From contig JAPPDN010000897.1 in assembly GCA_028824575.1 (NCBI GenBank), positions 1-5,208 on the forward strand: a stretch of 5,208 nt of DNA, read 5' to 3'. Shown in pieces: positions 1 through 5,208 of the stretch. The notes below the pieces were generated by a model that was given only the letters and a program-made list of their open reading frames with translations, was not told where the DNA came from and made no database searches. A program made the position numbers and the translations under genes. How positions within the stretch are numbered: position 1 is the stretch's first letter; every line of letters starts with the position of its first letter. The stretch comes from Candidatus Poribacteria bacterium. GTDB taxonomy: Bacteria; Poribacteria; WGA-4E; WGA-3G.

Positions 1-180
1 ATTCGCGCCGCGCCACTCGAAGTTCCCACGTGAGAGGACGTTTTGGTGCGCTTCTTTATAGACGAGTACACCTGTCGGCGTGAATATCTCAAGGTCAACG
101 CTATCCGCAATTTGGGAAGCAGAGAGCCGATAGGCGAACGTCATCGTTTCGCCAGCAAGGCGCAGTGGGTTCGGATAGAC
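1..180 (-). other. FlgD-Ig / type IX sorting-like C-terminal domain, truncated by the window edge
   Basis: After the PPC domain the protein reads VYPNPLR, then a hydrophobic strand (FAYRLS), DLEIFTPTGVLVY, and RGNFEWRGAN at the edge. This is the usual order of FlgD-Ig-like or type IX secretion C-terminal domains: YPNP, then a strand and 'D/G-x-x-G-x-x-V', then a W-D/R-G turn followed by a G-V-Y-F-type strand. The expected final strand lies to the left of base 1. Whether it acts as a sorting signal cannot be judged without that end. Confidence 0.65.
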
Positions 181-2064
181 TCGCGTTTCCTCAAAGGCAA
201 GTGTTTCCGACTGAAGTTGTTCTACCCGCAACCGGTAAGAATCCACACTGCTGAATCCTTCCTCCGATTCTATAACGAGATAGAATGTGTCTGTCCTGTC
301 AGGTTGATAGATGAGTTTCAATCCAGCGATCTCGGTAGCATTCTCGCCAGTAGCATACACTTCTCCCGTCGCCGCATGGAGAGATAACCGATATCTACTA
401 TTCGGTGGAATATCAGCCAATGTCACTAAAATAGTAATCCCACGGACCGCTTCCAGTTCGTAAACATCGCGTACATCGGTCGAATCGAAAATGAAAGACT
501 CATAAGTTTCGCCATATTTGATAGGAAACGCTGTCACAATTGTATCATTCGGCTCGTAAGTGTCCCCAAAGGATACCAGTATCGGGATAGTTAGCCCTTC
601 CGGTCCTATATTAGTAATCGAGATACCCGTAACAGTGCCATCGTTTGCGTTACTATTCGGTACGGTGCCAGGTGTAAAAGCTGTATGTCCGTCATCTAAA
701 GAATAAGCCGCGCCATCCGTTATGGATTGCACATCTATAAATTCAGCCGCATCTTGTTGATAGATACCGAGGTGCTCAGGGTCTGTTGGATCTTCAAGCC
801 ATACCTGATGCGAGGCATCATAAGTGCCAACGGGGTAGGGCTGCGTTTCATCAATGTGCCAAATTAGGATACCTGATTCTGGTAGATAGGTATCAAAAGT
901 TGCACCTGACATCTTGTTCCGATTTTCTATAAGAAAAAATTCCCGCGCTTCTCCGACCTCCGGATTTCTTGACGAATGGATATCGATTTTGAAAAGCCTA
1001 TCGGTTTTGGGACCGAGTTCAAAACTGGGGACATCAATTTTCTGGTTTTCGGTTATCTCAACGGGTTGGATCCAACCGAGGCGCCCATTTTGAGGTCTCG
1101 CATCAAAATCCCATTTGAGATATCCCATGATATGGCTCGGTTCTAAGCCATTTCCGATCCCAAATTCTTCAGGACCTTGATAGGGACCGAAGGCACCCAT
1201 TAGTCCCCATTTATGGTCGCGTGGTCCTCTAAAGACTTGATAAATATCAGGGGCACCGAAATCGTGAAAGAACTCATGAAAATAGATACCCAAGTGTGGA
1301 TGTTCAAAATCCGGTTCTTCAGCAACAATCGCAGCGGTATTGACCCGGACGCCATCGTGAACAGCGTTAACGGCAGGTATGAGAACGGACTGGATGTCAT
1401 AATCAATGATTCCAGTAGACGCTTGGTCATTCCCTGAATGGATGAGGAAGACATCCACGATACCATCATTGTCTCTATCATATTGCGCAAAATCAACCAT
1501 CTCATCTACTCCCTCGCAAGTCTCCCGAACTAATTCCCGATAGCGCTCTAAGATTCGGACACCTTCGCCGTAATACGTCATCGGTTTTTTGGCGCGAATC
1601 CACGTATTCCCTCTCGGAAGCACGCCTCCCATCGGCCCTGGCTGTATATCCATCTGCCCATAAGAATTTTCGTGGAAGTAGGTTTTGAGGGAAACGCCTT
1701 CTGTGGCGAAGAGATATTTATCAAACGCCGCGCCCTCTCTACGTCCGGGCATGTCAGAGAAATCTATCTTTAAGGCGAGCACATATTCTATACCGTCAGA
1801 CTGTAAAACCCCTTGCGCGTTGGCAAGACAACAGTCTTCCAGTGCTTCAAGAAATTCAATCTCGCTTTGAGGGGCTTTGGGTACCAATTCCCCACTCGTA
1901 GAATCTTCAGTAAAAAAGAGATAAGGGTTCGGTGGGGCTGCGATACTTAACGGCGGAAAAAGAGAAAAGAAGAGTAAACTGACGATGCCGATCATCAGAC
2001 GCTGCAAAGTGCTTATTTTTATGAAATGTAAGGAACAACGAAGGGTTACAACCGGATTAATCAA
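1..2064 (-). CDS. Secreted M6-family (immune inhibitor A-like) metalloprotease with PPC and FlgD/T9SS-like C-terminal domains, 3' end cut by window
   Basis: The frame is open from above 2064 to base 1 (688 codons, no stop), so the C-terminus lies outside the window. Residues count from the TTG at 2064. A hydrophobic core (MIGIVSLLFFSLFPP) ending in SIAA at about residues 40-43 indicates export by Sec. An M6-like catalytic region starts near residue 95 (LALKIDFSDMPG), followed by a DRDNDGIVD loop (196-204). The zinc site HEFFHDFGAPD is at 263-273 and fits HExxHxxGxxD; WGLMGAFGP follows, then the family-typical EFFLIENRN (375-383) and GILIWHIDE (398-406). A PPC domain (about 501-616, opening DTYEPNDT) and a YPNP-type FlgD/type IX-like region (from 629) come next. 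These domains point to a zinc-dependent endopeptidase acting outside the cytoplasm. The start is uncertain. TTG 2064 has GGAGG five bases upstream and overlaps the preceding stop. TTG 2007 gives a more compact signal peptide and ATG 1995 is the first ATG, but neither has a clear ribosome site. The family call is secure; substrate and start are not. Confidence 0.9.
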   Translation of the reverse strand, partial: MINPVVTLRCSLHFIKISTLQRLMIGIVSLLFFSLFPPLSIAAPPNPYLFFTEDSTSGELVPKAPQSEIEFLEALEDCCLANAQGVLQSDGIEYVLALKIDFSDMPGRREGAAFDKYLFATEGVSLKTYFHENSYGQMDIQPGPMGGVLPRGNTWIRAKKPMTYYGEGVRILERYRELVRETCEGVDEMVDFAQYDRDNDGIVDVFLIHSGNDQASTGIIDYDIQSVLIPAVNAVHDGVRVNTAAIVAEEPDFEHPHLGIYFHEFFHDFGAPDIYQVFRGPRDHKWGLMGAFGPYQGPEEFGIGNGLEPSHIMGYLKWDFDARPQNGRLGWIQPVEITENQKIDVPSFELGPKTDRLFKIDIHSSRNPEVGEAREFFLIENRNKMSGATFDTYLPESGILIWHIDETQPYPVGTYDASHQVWLEDPTDPEHLGIYQQDAAEFIDVQSITDGAAYSLDDGHTAFTPGTVPNSNANDGTVTGISITNIGPEGLTIPILVSFGDTYEPNDTIVTAFPIKYGETYESFIFDSTDVRDVYELEAVRGITILVTLADIPPNSRYRLSLHAATGEVYATGENATEIAGLKLIYQPDRTDTFYLVIESEEGFSSVDSYRLRVEQLQSETLAFEETRVYPNPLRLAGETMTFAYRLSASQIADSVDLEIFTPTGVLVYKEAHQNVLSRGNFEWRGAN
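217..564 (-). other. PPC (bacterial pre-peptidase C-terminal) domain of the protease
   Basis: About 116 residues match the PPC pattern. The segment opens with DTYEPNDT, continues with a GETYESFI strand and DVRDVYELEAVRG (the usual D-x-D-x-Y element), then beta strands including YRLSLHAATGEV, and closes with TFYLVIES and SYRLRVEQ. PPC domains are beta-sandwich modules found after catalytic domains of secreted peptidases. They are often removed during maturation or help in anchoring or substrate contact. The role here is inferred from the family only. Confidence 0.78.
1246..1278 (-). other. Zinc-binding active site of the M6 protease (HExxHxxGxxD)
   Basis: The codons read HEFFHDFGAPD. In zinc metallopeptidases of this type the two His residues and the distal Asp coordinate zinc, and the Glu after the first His activates water; all four are present. 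M6 members usually have Gly as the fourth residue (HEFGH); here it is Phe. The catalytic residues themselves are intact, so the enzyme is predicted to be active. Confidence 0.88.
1936..2064 (-). other. Signal peptide of the M6 protease
   Basis: The N-terminus has basic residues (R and K), then an uncharged core of about 16 residues (MIGIVSLLFFSLFPPL), then SIAAPPNP, which offers an Ala-x-Ala-like cleavage point near 1936-1939. If translation starts at TTG 2064 the n-region is unusually long (about 22 residues). From TTG 2007 it is only MQRL. No lipobox cysteine is present at the cleavage region, so this looks like a signal peptidase I substrate, not a lipoprotein. Confidence 0.75.
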
Positions 2065-3355
2065 ACTCGCCTCCACACTTCCGGCATAAGATATAAAATT
2101 GAATATCATCGGATTGGGCATGTTGTATGATGAGGTCAACGACCTGTTGTGGCAAATCTGCCGCACATTTCGGACATTTGTAGAGCGACCCTTCTGTTTC
2201 AGGGAATCGAGTGACATCGCCCCAAATATCCTGTATCCAATATTTGAATTCCCAAGGTATTTCAGTGTTGACTGCAGTCGCGATCTGCACAGCATGTCGA
2301 ATCAGTTTCCGACATTCATGTATGGAGGCAGGCTCGTAGAGGTGTGGTGAATACCTGAGTGGCAGCGGTTTGCCCTCTGTCTCAGCTTGTGTGTTAAAAT
2401 CGCGAGCGCGGGTGAGCAGAATCTGGTCTAAACGTGAACCGGCTTCCCGCCCTTTAGACCAGAGACGATAGTAACCGGTTCGTTTGATATGAAAAAAAGC
2501 AGGTTTGTTGCCCGGTTTCTTATCCATTGTATCGGTTGACGCGGTATCCCAGAGCCAACGGCCCCATTTAGAGTTATCATCGGGTTCAGACCAAATTTTT
2601 ATGGCACCTGGACCGCCATCCCTATCCCACGGCTTTGCCTCCGCGTCATCCATACCAATCCAATAAGAATCTTTGCTATATTCAAAGAAAACGCGCGTCC
2701 AGAGGTACCACTTCCCAGTTTTTGGGATATAAATTTCGTGTATCGCACGCGCACCGTTCACACTGTCAATGGCTTTGCCACCGGAGGCTTCTTCGTGATC
2801 AACTATACTCACGCCTTTATCAAGATGGATGGCGTTATCCGCTTCAATAATAAGTGTATCTTTCGGTACCCGAATCACTTCCTGAGGTTCATCAGTATCG
2901 TGCAGCTCCAACGGTTCGCTGAGATTGTAACTCTTCGCGATTCTTTGCGAAACTTTTTCAAACTGTTTTTCCGAAAGGTTAGCATCAAAAAAGCAGTCTC
3001 GAATCCCTTTCTTCCATAGATCAAGCAAGAGAAACATCGCTTTCAAGTTTCCATCTGGACGTTTTCGAGTACCTACCACGATTAGCATACCGGTGTCTTT
3101 AGACCGGCTGATCAAACACCGATGTAGCGGAAAATCTGATTTCCTACGGGTACGGCTTGATACAACGAGTGGGGCGTAGTACTGGCATCTCGCATCGCAT
3201 CCAGGAATCTTTGCACGTTTGGCTCTACAGCATTCTGGACAGATTAACATACCGCTGAGGGCGGGACAGACACGCTTCCCGTTACTGGACCTGCAAGTAC
3301 GACACCGCTGACTTTTGCGCCGTCTTGCTGATGTTTGCCGTCTCTCATGTCGCAT
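2057..3355 (-). CDS. Uncharacterised zinc-cysteine protein with an inserted CBM6/35-like domain and C-terminal zinc ribbon
   Basis: 432 codons from the ATG at 3355, chosen because GAGGG stands five bases upstream. An in-frame ATG at 3394 would add 13 residues (445) but has no clear ribosome site. A basic segment (RRQTSARRRK) precedes eight cysteines at 18, 21, 30, 39, 42, 43, 53 and 57, with the order CxxC, CP..SG..ICPECC, C...C, which suggests one or two zinc sites. A core follows (about 78-123: a strand with VVGTRKRPDG, then FLLLDLWKKGIRDCFF). Residues about 161-319 look like a carbohydrate-binding beta-sandwich. A helix-rich stretch (about 340-380) leads to a zinc ribbon with cysteines at 394, 397, 424 and 427. 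There is no signal peptide or membrane segment, so a cytoplasmic location is inferred. From memory, the N-terminal motif and LLDLW...GIRD core resemble uncharacterised bacterial proteins with a CPA..G.IC..CC...R motif; no reaction is known to me. The gene starts 83 bases after the flotillin stop. Confidence 0.85.
   Translation of the reverse strand: MRHERRQTSARRRKSQRCRTCRSSNGKRVCPALSGMLICPECCRAKRAKIPGCDARCQYYAPLVVSSRTRRKSDFPLHRCLISRSKDTGMLIVVGTRKRPDGNLKAMFLLLDLWKKGIRDCFFDANLSEKQFEKVSQRIAKSYNLSEPLELHDTDEPQEVIRVPKDTLIIEADNAIHLDKGVSIVDHEEASGGKAIDSVNGARAIHEIYIPKTGKWYLWTRVFFEYSKDSYWIGMDDAEAKPWDRDGGPGAIKIWSEPDDNSKWGRWLWDTASTDTMDKKPGNKPAFFHIKRTGYYRLWSKGREAGSRLDQILLTRARDFNTQAETEGKPLPLRYSPHLYEPASIHECRKLIRHAVQIATAVNTEIPWEFKYWIQDIWGDVTRFPETEGSLYKCPKCAADLPQQVVDLIIQHAQSDDIQFYILCRKCGGEFD
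2070..2074 (-). promoter_or_regulatory. Candidate Shine-Dalgarno for the protease inside the end of the upstream gene
   Basis: GGAGG lies five bases before TTG 2064, which itself overlaps the last codons of the middle gene (its TAA is at 2057-2059). If used, the two genes would be translationally coupled. The same bases encode Gly-Gly-Glu next to the zinc ribbon of the upstream protein, so the match may be incidental. Confidence 0.4.
2075..2176 (-). other. C-terminal zinc ribbon (CPKC ... CRKC)
   Basis: Two CxxC knuckles separated by 26 residues close the middle protein, a spacing normal for zinc ribbons. The second knuckle is followed at once by GGEFD and the stop codon. Confidence 0.75.
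2399..2875 (-). other. CBM6/CBM35/malectin-like beta-sandwich domain inside the zinc protein
   Basis: About 159 residues carry the landmarks of this fold in order: a first strand with IIEADNA; ASGGKAI (190-195); a G-x-WYLWTRV strand (216-222); SYWIGMDDAE; KWGRWLWDT (263-271); then TGYYRLW and REAGSRLDQILLT (303-315), the last being very typical of the closing strands. Such domains usually bind glycans or are associated with them in exported enzymes. Ligand binding here is not shown and could have been lost. Confidence 0.72.
3185..3304 (-). other. N-terminal eight-cysteine zinc-finger-like module
   Basis: Within 40 residues the frame encodes cysteines spaced CxxC-x8-C-x8-CxxCC-x9-CxxxC. This is enough to bind one or two zinc ions. 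A strongly basic stretch of Arg and Lys lies immediately before it, which would suit nucleic-acid or acidic-partner binding, though nothing in the sequence proves this. Confidence 0.7.
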
Positions 3356-3360
3356 GTTTT

Positions 3361-3365
3361 CCCTC
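3361..3365 (-). promoter_or_regulatory. Shine-Dalgarno GAGGG deciding the start of the zinc/CBM-like protein
   Basis: GAGGG is followed by AAAAC and ATG at 3355-3353, an optimal spacing of five bases. The ATG 39 bases upstream (3394) is preceded only by GAATCTTGG, a poor match. This favours the shorter protein. Confidence 0.6.
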
Positions 3366-3438
3366 ACATAGACTGGCACGGTTAAAAGACGCATCCAAGA
3401 TTCTATAACAAATTCATACCGTCAGGACAGCCAGAAAA

Positions 3439-5199
3439 TTAACTCGGACGATTGACAAGATCCGCCAGATATTCAGCAATTTTATCTGTAATTTGTTGGG
3501 CATCTACATCCGCAAAGTTGAACAGTTCTTTGAGCATTGGAGAGATAGCACCTGTATCCAGCAAAGCGTTCGCGAGCCTCCCCATACTGCTTCGGTTGAT
3601 TCCACCTTGCCCGTCAGTGTTTCCCATATCCAGAATCTTAATGCTATCAATTTTCTCAACCGGCTTCATAAGCTGCTCAATAATATCATCCGCATCATTA
3701 ATGAGTTCTAAGATCGCCTCTTGGACAAGGACGCGTTGTTCAGCGACATTCCGTGCTTCATACTCCGCCATTTCACCCTGTGCTTTCGCACGCGCTTCAG
3801 CGAGGACCGCATCCGCAAGACGTTCAATAGGTTGTGCTTGTGCCTCTGCACCGATGACTGCCACTTCACGCTGCCACTCCGCTGACATCACCTCTTCCGT
3901 GGCTGTCACATTCACTTCCGCACCCATACGTTCAGCTTCCGCAACTAACTTTTCCTTCTCCGCGAGTGCCGTTACCTGCTGTTTACTGGCAACTTCGATT
4001 TTCCGGTCTTCATCAGTTAACGCAACACGCAACTCCTGACCGATACGAGACTGCTCCACATTCAACATTTTGGCGATTTCAGAGAGTTCCACGTGTCGCA
4101 TCTGGTCGATTTGAGCGGTTTCAACAACGAGGTTCTTCTCAATCTCGCGCTGCATGACCTGCTGTTCTTGAGCAAAACGTTCCGTCTGAACGATCAACTC
4201 ACGCTCAATATCTCGGAGCATTACACCCTCTTCTTGGGCAATGCGTGCCTTCTCTACTGCTAATTCTTTTTCGATATCTCGGATTTGTTCCTGTTGGTCT
4301 GCCGCAATACGTGCCAACTCTACTGCCAATTTTTTAGCGATCTCAGCTGTTTCAACTTGCCGCAGCTGATCAATCTGTGCGGTTTCAACGACGAGGTTTT
4401 TCTCAATCTCGCGCTGCATGACCTGTTGCTCTTGAGCGAAGCGTTCTGTCTGAACGACCAACTCACGCTCAATATCTCGGAGCATCACACCCTCTTCTTG
4501 TGCAATACGGGCTTTCTCTACCGTCAATACCTTCTCTATTTCACGAACCTCAATCGCCTGCTCCTGCTCAATTTTCTGTAACTGGACAGTGAGGAACTGC
4601 TCAATTTCAGCAAGTTGGACGACTTTAGATTGTTCAATCTGCTGCGTTTCGACAATGAGGTTTTTCTCAATCTCACGTTCTGCGACAATCTGTTCCTGCT
4701 GGACACGGGCGACTTCAACATCCCGATTCATCTCAATTTCGCGTTCTTGGACGACCTGTTCTTGTGTGATACGTGCGCGCTCGACCTCTTGCTTCATCTC
4801 ATACTCACGCTCTTGCACACTCTGTTCCATCTCAAATTGGAATTTTAGGGTTTCCGCTTCCCGTTCGGCGGCATAGATGGCGATATTTTTCTGCTGGTCG
4901 GATTCTGCCCACGCCTGTTCCTGTTCAGCCTCAAGTTTCTCTATACGGGCAGCAACTTCGATTTGAACGACAGCCACCTCTTTCCGCTGCTCAATATCTA
5001 CCTTTTCACGATATTGATCTGCTGTGATTTCAGTGATTTCACGAATACCGACAGCATCAAACCGGTTTTCAGCATCAAGCGTATCAACAGGGGTTTGGTC
5101 TACGCGGATAATGGATACAGTTTCAAGCGTCAAGCCGTTTTGGGTTTCTAAATCTTCGCCGCATGCCTCTTGGACTTTATCCCCAAACTCTTGGCGTTT
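3439..5199 (-). CDS. Flotillin-like (YqiK-type SPFH/band 7) protein, C-terminal part; 5' frame interrupted by TAG
   Basis: From codon 5199 to the TAA at 3439-3441 the frame encodes about 586 residues. It opens with KRQEFGDKVQEACGEDL and NGLTLETVSIIRVDQTP, the conserved end of an SPFH domain as in flotillins and YqiK. Next is DAENRFDAVGIREITEIT, then roughly 330 residues of Glu/Gln-rich helix, then the flotillin C-terminal signature KPVEKIDSIKILDMG and a short amphipathic tail. Flotillins are membrane-anchored scaffolds that oligomerise through the SPFH domain and coiled coil. The anchor and most of the SPFH domain should lie to the right. However, an in-frame TAG (5200-5202) sits where family members read on. 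The first possible start after it is TTG 5133 (564 aa), which has no ribosome site and would leave almost no SPFH domain. It may be a nonsense-mutated gene, a sequencing error, or a fragment. The family call is strong; the status of the 5' end is open. Confidence 0.82.
   Translation of the reverse strand, partial: KRQEFGDKVQEACGEDLETQNGLTLETVSIIRVDQTPVDTLDAENRFDAVGIREITEITADQYREKVDIEQRKEVAVVQIEVAARIEKLEAEQEQAWAESDQQKNIAIYAAEREAETLKFQFEMEQSVQEREYEMKQEVERARITQEQVVQEREIEMNRDVEVARVQQEQIVAEREIEKNLIVETQQIEQSKVVQLAEIEQFLTVQLQKIEQEQAIEVREIEKVLTVEKARIAQEEGVMLRDIERELVVQTERFAQEQQVMQREIEKNLVVETAQIDQLRQVETAEIAKKLAVELARIAADQQEQIRDIEKELAVEKARIAQEEGVMLRDIERELIVQTERFAQEQQVMQREIEKNLVVETAQIDQMRHVELSEIAKMLNVEQSRIGQELRVALTDEDRKIEVASKQQVTALAEKEKLVAEAERMGAEVNVTATEEVMSAEWQREVAVIGAEAQAQPIERLADAVLAEARAKAQGEMAEYEARNVAEQRVLVQEAILELINDADDIIEQLMKPVEKIDSIKILDMGNTDGQGGINRSSMGRLANALLDTGAISPMLKELFNFADVDAQQITDKIAEYLADLVNRPS
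4015..4278 (-). repeat. 264-bp super-repeat, copy 3 of 3
   Basis: This copy pairs with 4279-4542. Its first three units are nearly identical to those of copy 2, while the fourth, nearest the C-terminal domain, has diverged (9 of 22 matches). Many DNA differences fall at third codon positions. Confidence 0.85.
4279..4542 (-). repeat. 264-bp super-repeat, copy 2 of 3 (88 residues, four 22-residue units)
   Basis: Residues 198-285 align with residues 286-373 at an exact offset of 264 bp. By hand count the four units match at 19, 21, 18 and 9 of 22 residues (67 of 88). Identical DNA runs occur at 4400-4425 and 4459-4485, paired with 4136-4161 and 4195-4221. Confidence 0.85.
4543..4806 (-). repeat. 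264-bp super-repeat, copy 1 of 3 (most diverged)
   Basis: Residues 110-197 fall in the same four-unit order. The third unit (EIEKNLIVETQQIEQ) matches the third units of copies 2 and 3 (EIEKNLVVETAQIDQ) better than any other unit does, and the fourth is also the unit with fewest charges near its start. The phase is therefore shared, although identity is lower than between copies 2 and 3. Confidence 0.6.
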
Positions 5200-5202
5200 C
5201 TA
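5200..5202 (-). other. In-frame TAG stop inside the flotillin SPFH homology
   Basis: The last codons in the window, reading leftward from 5208, are CTC CTG TAG AAA CGC CAA GAG TTT. The residues after the TAG already match the SPFH family (R-x-x-F...V...DL...NGL.LE.VSI), and relatives such as YqiK continue upstream at this point. A Glu or Gln codon changed at its first base (GAG or CAG to TAG) would explain it. Confidence 0.8.
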
Positions 5203-5208
5203 CAGGAG

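Larger units (their letters stand above)
4015..4806 (-). repeat. Twelve tandem 66-bp units encoding 22-residue (2 x 11) coiled-coil repeats
   Basis: Counting from TTG 5133, residues 110-373 divide without any gap into twelve 22-residue units, each starting E/D-I/Y-E/A. Examples of unit starts are EIEKNLIVET, DIERELVVQT and EIAKKLAVEL. Each unit splits into two 11-residue halves with Ile/Val/Phe at position 2 and Val mostly at position 8. An 11-residue period suits hendecad coiled coils, which are nearly straight. At 0.15 nm per residue the block would be about 40 nm long. One degenerate unit (residues 88-109, ending EQSVQER) probably precedes it. Confidence 0.9.

Noticed and set aside
43..387. 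114-codon plus-strand open frame
   Set aside because: It is antisense to the PPC and FlgD-like regions of the protease, whose minus-strand frame has clear domain matches. It has no family motif.
1200..1505. 101-codon minus-strand frame overlapping the protease
   Set aside because: It is out of frame with the protease over its most conserved part, including the HExxH site, so it is a shadow.
3395..3438. Possible promoter or terminator between the flotillin-like and zinc/CBM-like genes
   Set aside because: A TATAGAAT-like box exists on the minus strand, but no acceptable -35 lies 16-18 bases upstream. The only inverted repeat (GTC/GAC arms) is far too short for a terminator.
3452..4039. 195-codon open frame on the plus strand
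   Set aside because: It lies wholly antisense to the flotillin C-terminal region and has Ser/Ala/Thr-rich composition typical of the reverse of Glu/Ala-rich helical codons. It shows no recognisable domain.
4015..4806. CRISPR array or non-coding tandem repeat
   Set aside because: The 66-bp periodicity is degenerate, contiguous without spacers, and exactly in frame with a coding sequence; it reflects protein repeats.
4589..4876. Plus-strand frame with a 22-residue Ser/Cys/Ile-rich periodicity
   Set aside because: The period is the mirror image of the 66-bp repeats on the minus strand, so it is an artefact of the real repeat.
5200..5202. TAG as a reassigned sense codon
   Set aside because: No other in-frame TAG occurs in about 1,700 codons of the three genes, whereas a reassigned codon would be expected to appear several times.

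Overview
The window holds three genes, all on the minus strand and nearly contiguous, so it reads from right to left: a flotillin-like coiled-coil protein (3439 to the right edge), a cytoplasmic-looking zinc-cysteine protein carrying a carbohydrate-binding-module-like domain (2057-3355), and a secreted M6-family metalloprotease (about 2064 to the left edge). The gaps are 83 nt or less, or an 8-nt overlap. No terminator or convincing promoter lies between the genes, so a single transcript is the simplest reading. Both outer genes are cut by the window edges: the protease lacks its last residues, and the flotillin lacks its membrane anchor and most of its SPFH domain. No RNA gene, IS element, CRISPR array, attachment site or origin was seen, and there is no non-coding stretch longer than about 85 bases.

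The organism is a bacterium with moderate GC (roughly 45-50% by eye). The protease ends in a PPC domain and a YPNP-type FlgD/type IX-like tail. This style is common in Bacteroidetes/FCB-group and uncultivated lineages such as Candidatus Poribacteria. That placement is an impression from protein style, not a demonstrated assignment.

Flotillin-like gene: the last part of the SPFH domain is followed by a very long charged helix and a classic flotillin C-terminus. The helix contains twelve uninterrupted 22-residue units, each made of two 11-residue halves and grouped into three 88-residue super-repeats. The two downstream super-repeats are still clearly similar at the DNA level. Upstream, the homologous reading frame is interrupted by a TAG six bases from the window edge, with no credible start codon after it. 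The gene is therefore either broken, misread in the sequence, or expressed in an unusual way.

Middle gene: an eight-cysteine N-terminal module, a short conserved-looking core, an apparently inserted CBM6/35-like beta-sandwich, and a C-terminal CxxC...CxxC zinc ribbon, with no signal peptide. A sugar-binding-type fold inside a non-secreted zinc protein is the most unusual architecture here.

Protease gene: signal peptide, M6 catalytic domain with an HExxHxxGxxD zinc site, PPC domain and the start of a sorting or anchoring-type C-terminal domain. No joint function for the three genes can be shown from the sequence. Co-expression of a membrane scaffold, a zinc/CBM-like protein and an exported protease is only a hypothesis.
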